Assembly: GCF_025698545.1 (NCBI RefSeq)
Contig: NC_068565.1
Location: forward strand, 3,596,001-3,660,000
Length of the DNA stretch: 64,000 nt
Reading direction: 5' to 3'
Source of the DNA: Gossypium raimondii
Lineage: Eukaryota > Streptophyta > Magnoliopsida > Malvales > Malvaceae
Positions 60,340 through 64,000 of the stretch are shown piece by piece. The translations under genes were made by a program, and so were the position numbers. A model generated the notes under the pieces. It was not told the origin of the DNA, did no database searches, and worked only from the letters and a program-made list of their open reading frames with translations. Each line of letters begins with the position of its first letter. The first letter of the stretch is position 1.

Positions 60340-61899
60340 ATTGTTACGTAAACAGCTCTTTATAGTCATCATTACTCAAATAAGTGAAAATCTAGATTAA
60401 ATTGCGTACCCATCCGGTAGGTCGGGGATTTGGATAATATTTTGGGAATTAAATTATAAAAATTATTTACGTAAAAAAATTATACTTTTTGCTACCTGAA
60501 TTTGATTTTCATGTTTAAATTACTTATTGAGTTTGTTTTTTGATTTTCGAATTTGACTTCCGTCACAATTTTGATAAAAATAACCTTAGCAAACACATTA
60601 AAATGAAATAATATAAAATATATATTAAAAGTGAAAATATATATAAATTTAAAGATAGTGTTTTGGCGTTGAATTGCAAAATAGTGGGATTCTTTTATTG
60701 AACATTGAGGACGTAAATATTGTAAATAAGTAGAATGTTTCATGAATATTCTTTTTTCTCTCCATCTTTACTTGAAATAGAAAATCAAAAGTTCAGGTTG
60801 ATGAGGATTATGAGTTCATTTTTTGGTGATAAATGATAAAACTAAGGGACTAATCATCAACCGCGATAAAATGTCAATGTAAGGGGTAATGGTGATGGTC
60901 AACGTATCAATGTGATGAGATATTAAAGGCCTTAATGTTGCTTGATCGGAGAGGGAAAGAAAAAGATATAGAAAAGATTCTGCAATTAAACTCAACTTCA
61001 GCTTGTGCATATTATTAATGATCTGGAGATTGTTGTTTCTTGGTGCATTAATTATTGCATTTGATCACGAAACTCTCGAGATTTGTTAAAAGAAATGAAT
61101 ACGTTGAAGAATGAAGTTGGTGATACATGTTCTTTTTGTTGTTGTAGTAATTAGTATTCATTTCTACATCGTCTTTAGATAGTTGTATTAGGATTAATTA
61201 ATATTAACTTTTAGATTCAATTTATAGCTTTAGGATTTAACTTAGAATTAAGTTTAGATATACAACTACACTTGGAACACATGACTTAGTATTCCTTTTA
61301 TCGGTATATCTTTTATATGCCTTTGTCATGACATATTTTGTGTATACTACTTCTATTGACATGTCATGATCACCTCCCTCACATCACACTTTCTTTGGTA
61401 TTCATTGGATGCTCACATTATTATATTATTGATTGGATATCATTTTCTATGTCATATAGCCTCCTAGAATTTCATGTTCAAACACGGTGTAAATGAATGA
61501 TATCAAGTATACTTACTGAACGAATGCTTCTTGCTTGCCTACCTATATGCTTTATTCATTTAAGCATGCATGCCTTCCATATTTTACTCCTTATACTCTT
61601 CATAATTGATATCATAAGCTTTTGAAATCCATTTTAGGTATCAATGTGTTTTCTATGACATATTTCTTAATAACAATTTGTGCCCTTTTAGGTACTTAAC
61701 TTCATTCCATAATCCAAATTGATCCTGCCCTAGCCAATAAAAAAGCACCACATTGCCACCTCAATAAACTATAATTAAATAAAAATTTTATATTCATGGA
61801 AGAAGTAAATTTATGAAATTGGTTAACTTGTGGAGAATGAAGTCTATTCTACAAAATCAGAGTTTTAAGATACCAAAGCAGCAGGCAGCTTTCATTGAA
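60340..61899. other. Intergenic, right edge of the P450 cluster
   Basis: AT-rich DNA between copy 6 and the convergent LYR gene; both 3' untranslated regions lie here. No P450 unit repeat, transposon end or credible reading frame was seen. Confidence 0.5.
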
Positions 61900-62223
61900 C
61901 TAGCAATGTCCCTGCATACCAAGCATCTCAGTCAGACCTTTCAGTCTCTCGGTTCCTTCACTAATCAGGAAGCGAATCTTTTGCCTATCCTTGCAATCTC
62001 GATTGGTCTCCATCTCTTGTCTAATGACCTGTTTCAACTCAGCTGCATAAACCCATTTCTTTTCAGGCAATGCAAACTAAAACTTGGTTTTTAAAACTCA
62101 CAATCCAATTCAAGCAATAAGATCTTCACCTCTAGAATCATGAGGAGCCTTTCGAGCAGCCCGTAGAGCTTGTCTATAAAGCTTCAGCACTCGAGCACGA
62201 AGCAGGAAGCCCTGCAAATCCAT
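61900..62223 (-). CDS. LYR-motif protein (LYRM2-like, Complex1_LYR family)
   Basis: Two coding exons, 62130-62223 and 61900-62042, join to 237 bp (78 aa), with a GT..AG intron. The start gives MDLQGFLLRARVLKLYRQALR, and the defining LYR tripeptide falls at residues 15-17. The rest (AARKAP, then RQEMETNRDCKDRQKIRFLISEG and TERLKGL) follows the LYRM2 pattern of a small three-helix protein. LYR proteins bind acyl carrier protein and act in mitochondrial Fe-S or respiratory-complex assembly; the partner of this one is not shown by sequence. Length is normal for LYRM2. A 5' leader exon appears to lie upstream (donor at 62702-62703). Copy 6 of the P450s is convergent with it. Confidence 0.85.
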
Positions 62224-62703
62224 GGAGAGAACCACAACTGATTCTCTCCCTTCGAAAAGAAAACATTGCTTCAATATCTAATGTCCAATTTAAAAACTGA
62301 GGGGAACAAGGTTTGGCTTCTTTGTAAATCGCCTAAAGATCAATTCATTTCCAAGGAAGAAAGTAGTGAATTTGTTTACAGAGCAAAGAATCAAACTCCT
62401 CAGTCGAATAACTATTCAAGATTAAATAAATAAATAAAAATAGAAAATGAGAATAAATTTAGGGCAGTTTCTCTGAACATAAACATGAGAATAATCACAA
62501 AACATGAAAATTCTTGAGGCTGCCCCATAAAAACTTAATCTAGGCCGGGTGAAATTGAATTCTCACGTCAATTTTTTTACTAAGCAAGAACTCATTTGGA
62601 ACGGCCAATTCTTCAAGAACGATAAAAAGATCGTCTTTTCAAAAGGAAAAACACACACTTCATTAACATAAAAAATTGAAAATCTCATGGAATGTATAAT
62701 TAC

Positions 62704-62880
62704 CTTTCTGAGAACCTTGCAAGAGTAAGAAAATTTACTTGCAAAAAACCGAAAGGAATTATTTTAGGGTTTGATTTCTGCCGGCAACGGAACAAGAGCG
62801 GCACTGCTTATAATAAACTTCGCTCTGTTCTCTCAAAGGCATTCTGGAAAACCCTAGATCGGCCTTTAGTATTTATAACC
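62704..62880 (-). promoter_or_regulatory. Leader exon and core promoter of the LYR gene
   Basis: On the minus strand, TATAAATA lies at 62870-62877. It is followed by CT-rich DNA, a caaaccctaaaat motif, and CAGAAAG|GTAATT, a good donor at 62704/62703. No ATG occurs in the leader exon. It would splice to an acceptor a short way upstream of the coding start at 62223. Confidence 0.5.
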
Positions 62881-64000
62881 TGATTATTTAGCTCCTTTCC
62901 CCTTTTTGTCCCTTGACTGCCCGTTGAACTTTTTCTTTTGAAATAATTTCACTAAACGTCCCCACACTATGGGGTCAGATTTTAAATTAGTCTCAACATT
63001 TTAAAATATTTTAATTGAGTCCAAATTATCATACTGTTCCAATCAAGTCCATACGGTAGCGATTCCATTTTCTGTTATATGTCTTTGGGGGAGATGTGTT
63101 ACCATCTAGTTGGTACACAAATTTTTTATACTTTATTATTATTTTTTCAGTAATCTTTTATTATTTTTTTATAAATAAATAGTTTATATGTTATAATTAA
63201 ATTACTTTTAAAATTTATAATTAATTAAAAACTATTTATTTGCATTAATTCTATTAAAATATTTTTAATTTTCTTTTTATAAAAAAACATAATACAATTA
63301 ATAATTTATATATTAATTTAAATTAAATTTCAAATTATTTATTAAAATATATTAATTTATTAATTTTATAAAAATTATTTTATGTGTTTATTATGAAAAA
63401 AGAATAAAGGGGTCGATTGAGTCTTAGGTTGATTGACATGAGTTTTGTTGCCAATGTAGAAGGATGTGAGTTTGAGTGCACTGAAGCGTATTATCCTCCT
63501 TTTATGGGTTGGAGAGAGGCTATGAGTAGTTCTAAACATTATGTTAAAAATAGTATATATGATCAAAATTCAGAACCTATAATGAAAAAAGAGAGATGTG
63601 TGGCATTGAGATTTTGATATGTCATTAATAAACATATAATAGAAAAATTAAGGGTGAACTCTAAAAATAGTCAAATCAGTTATGTCTTTAGTTCTATTTT
63701 GGTCATAACTTTAATTTTTTCGATTTAGTAACTCATATTTTCGAAATCAAATGTTTTACTTGCTCTTTCATTAGTTATCGTTAGATGAGTGAGGAAAAGG
63801 TGGTATGAAACTTTTTTATTGGTCTAATAACAAATTTAGCGCTCCAATATTTACACAAATCTAAAAGTTCAACAAATTTAATCCTTAATGTTTATGAAAT
63901 TTATCACTTTACTTCTAATTCTAAAAATTCAACGGGGGAGTGACTAAATCGAGAAACTTAATAGGTGGGAGACCAAAATAGAACTAAATACATAGCTGGA
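62881..64000. other. Right-end intergenic region
   Basis: AT-rich DNA upstream of the LYR promoter. A SINE-like segment may lie at about 63405-63610. No gene was recognised. Confidence 0.45.
63405..63610 (+). repeat. Possible SINE-like (tRNA-derived) repeat
   Basis: The sequence ttaggttgattgacatgag resembles a tRNA A box and gtgagtttgagtgcactg about 45 bp later a decayed B box, the arrangement of a tRNA-derived SINE head. I recall similar sequence as a repeat in cotton DNA. An open frame of 66 codons across it is probably accidental. Ends and target duplications are not clear. Confidence 0.3.

Noticed and set aside
63375-63617. 66-codon open frame at the right end as a small protein gene
   Set aside because: It overlaps a probable SINE-like head and has no recognisable domain.
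1-64000. tRNA, rRNA, CRISPR, viral integrations or a wholly new defence-like system
   Set aside because: No cloverleaf with intact A and B boxes, rRNA segment, regular spaced repeat or viral gene was seen; the unusual features are explained by plant gene duplication and transposons.

Overview
The window is nuclear DNA from a flowering plant. Genes have many introns with GT..AG borders, intergenic DNA is AT-rich, and LTR elements, hAT, PIF/Harbinger and MITE-type repeats are frequent. Several repeats resemble ones I associate with cotton (Gossypium, Malvaceae), but that is recall, not a search result. No virus, CRISPR array, operon or bacterial feature is present.

Left part (1-12.4 kb), single-copy housekeeping genes: the C-terminal end of an unidentified gene (1-120, +); a UBC13-type ubiquitin-conjugating enzyme E2 (823-2876, -); phosphoacetylglucosamine mutase (3655-7014, +), divergent from the E2; and mitochondrial ETHE1 persulfide dioxygenase (8730-11690, +). 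An inverted, partly degraded copy of the E2 gene's first two exons lies in the E2/mutase intergenic region. A scrap of the mutase gene lies downstream of it.

Centre (12.4-60.3 kb): a tandem cluster of six CYP72A-type cytochrome P450 loci, all on the + strand. Four have complete five-exon reading frames of 518 codons (15863, 38611, 51919, 58363). Two are pseudogenes (26262, 44580) sharing a hAT insertion in exon 1, a frameshift-stop in exon 2 and a nonsense codon in exon 5. An L18a-like membrane-protein gene (12432-15046) travelled with the P450s. It is intact once, a 5'-truncated pseudogene once (35274-37781), and reduced to last-exon scraps in front of three P450 loci. The layout is explained by tandem duplication of a two-P450 block of about 15 kb: block I is 12.55-35.27 kb and block II is 35.27-50.32 kb. 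After the duplication block I gained two insertions whose empty sites survive in block II: a nested solo LTR (20473-25084) and a PIF/Harbinger-like element (30143-33437). The second carries the 3' half of ETHE1, apparently taken from the gene about 20 kb away. Exon-by-exon similarity between copies is mosaic, which points to gene conversion.

Right part (60.3-64 kb): AT-rich intergenic DNA and a small LYR-motif protein gene (61900-62223, -), with a 5' leader exon and a TATA box near 62.87 kb.

Functional reading: E2, mutase, ETHE1 and the LYR protein are ordinary cell-maintenance genes. The P450 array is a specialised-metabolism family expanding by local duplication, with promoter divergence, decay and conversion among copies. 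Gene models come from hand-read splice sites and family resemblance; no alignment or search was run.
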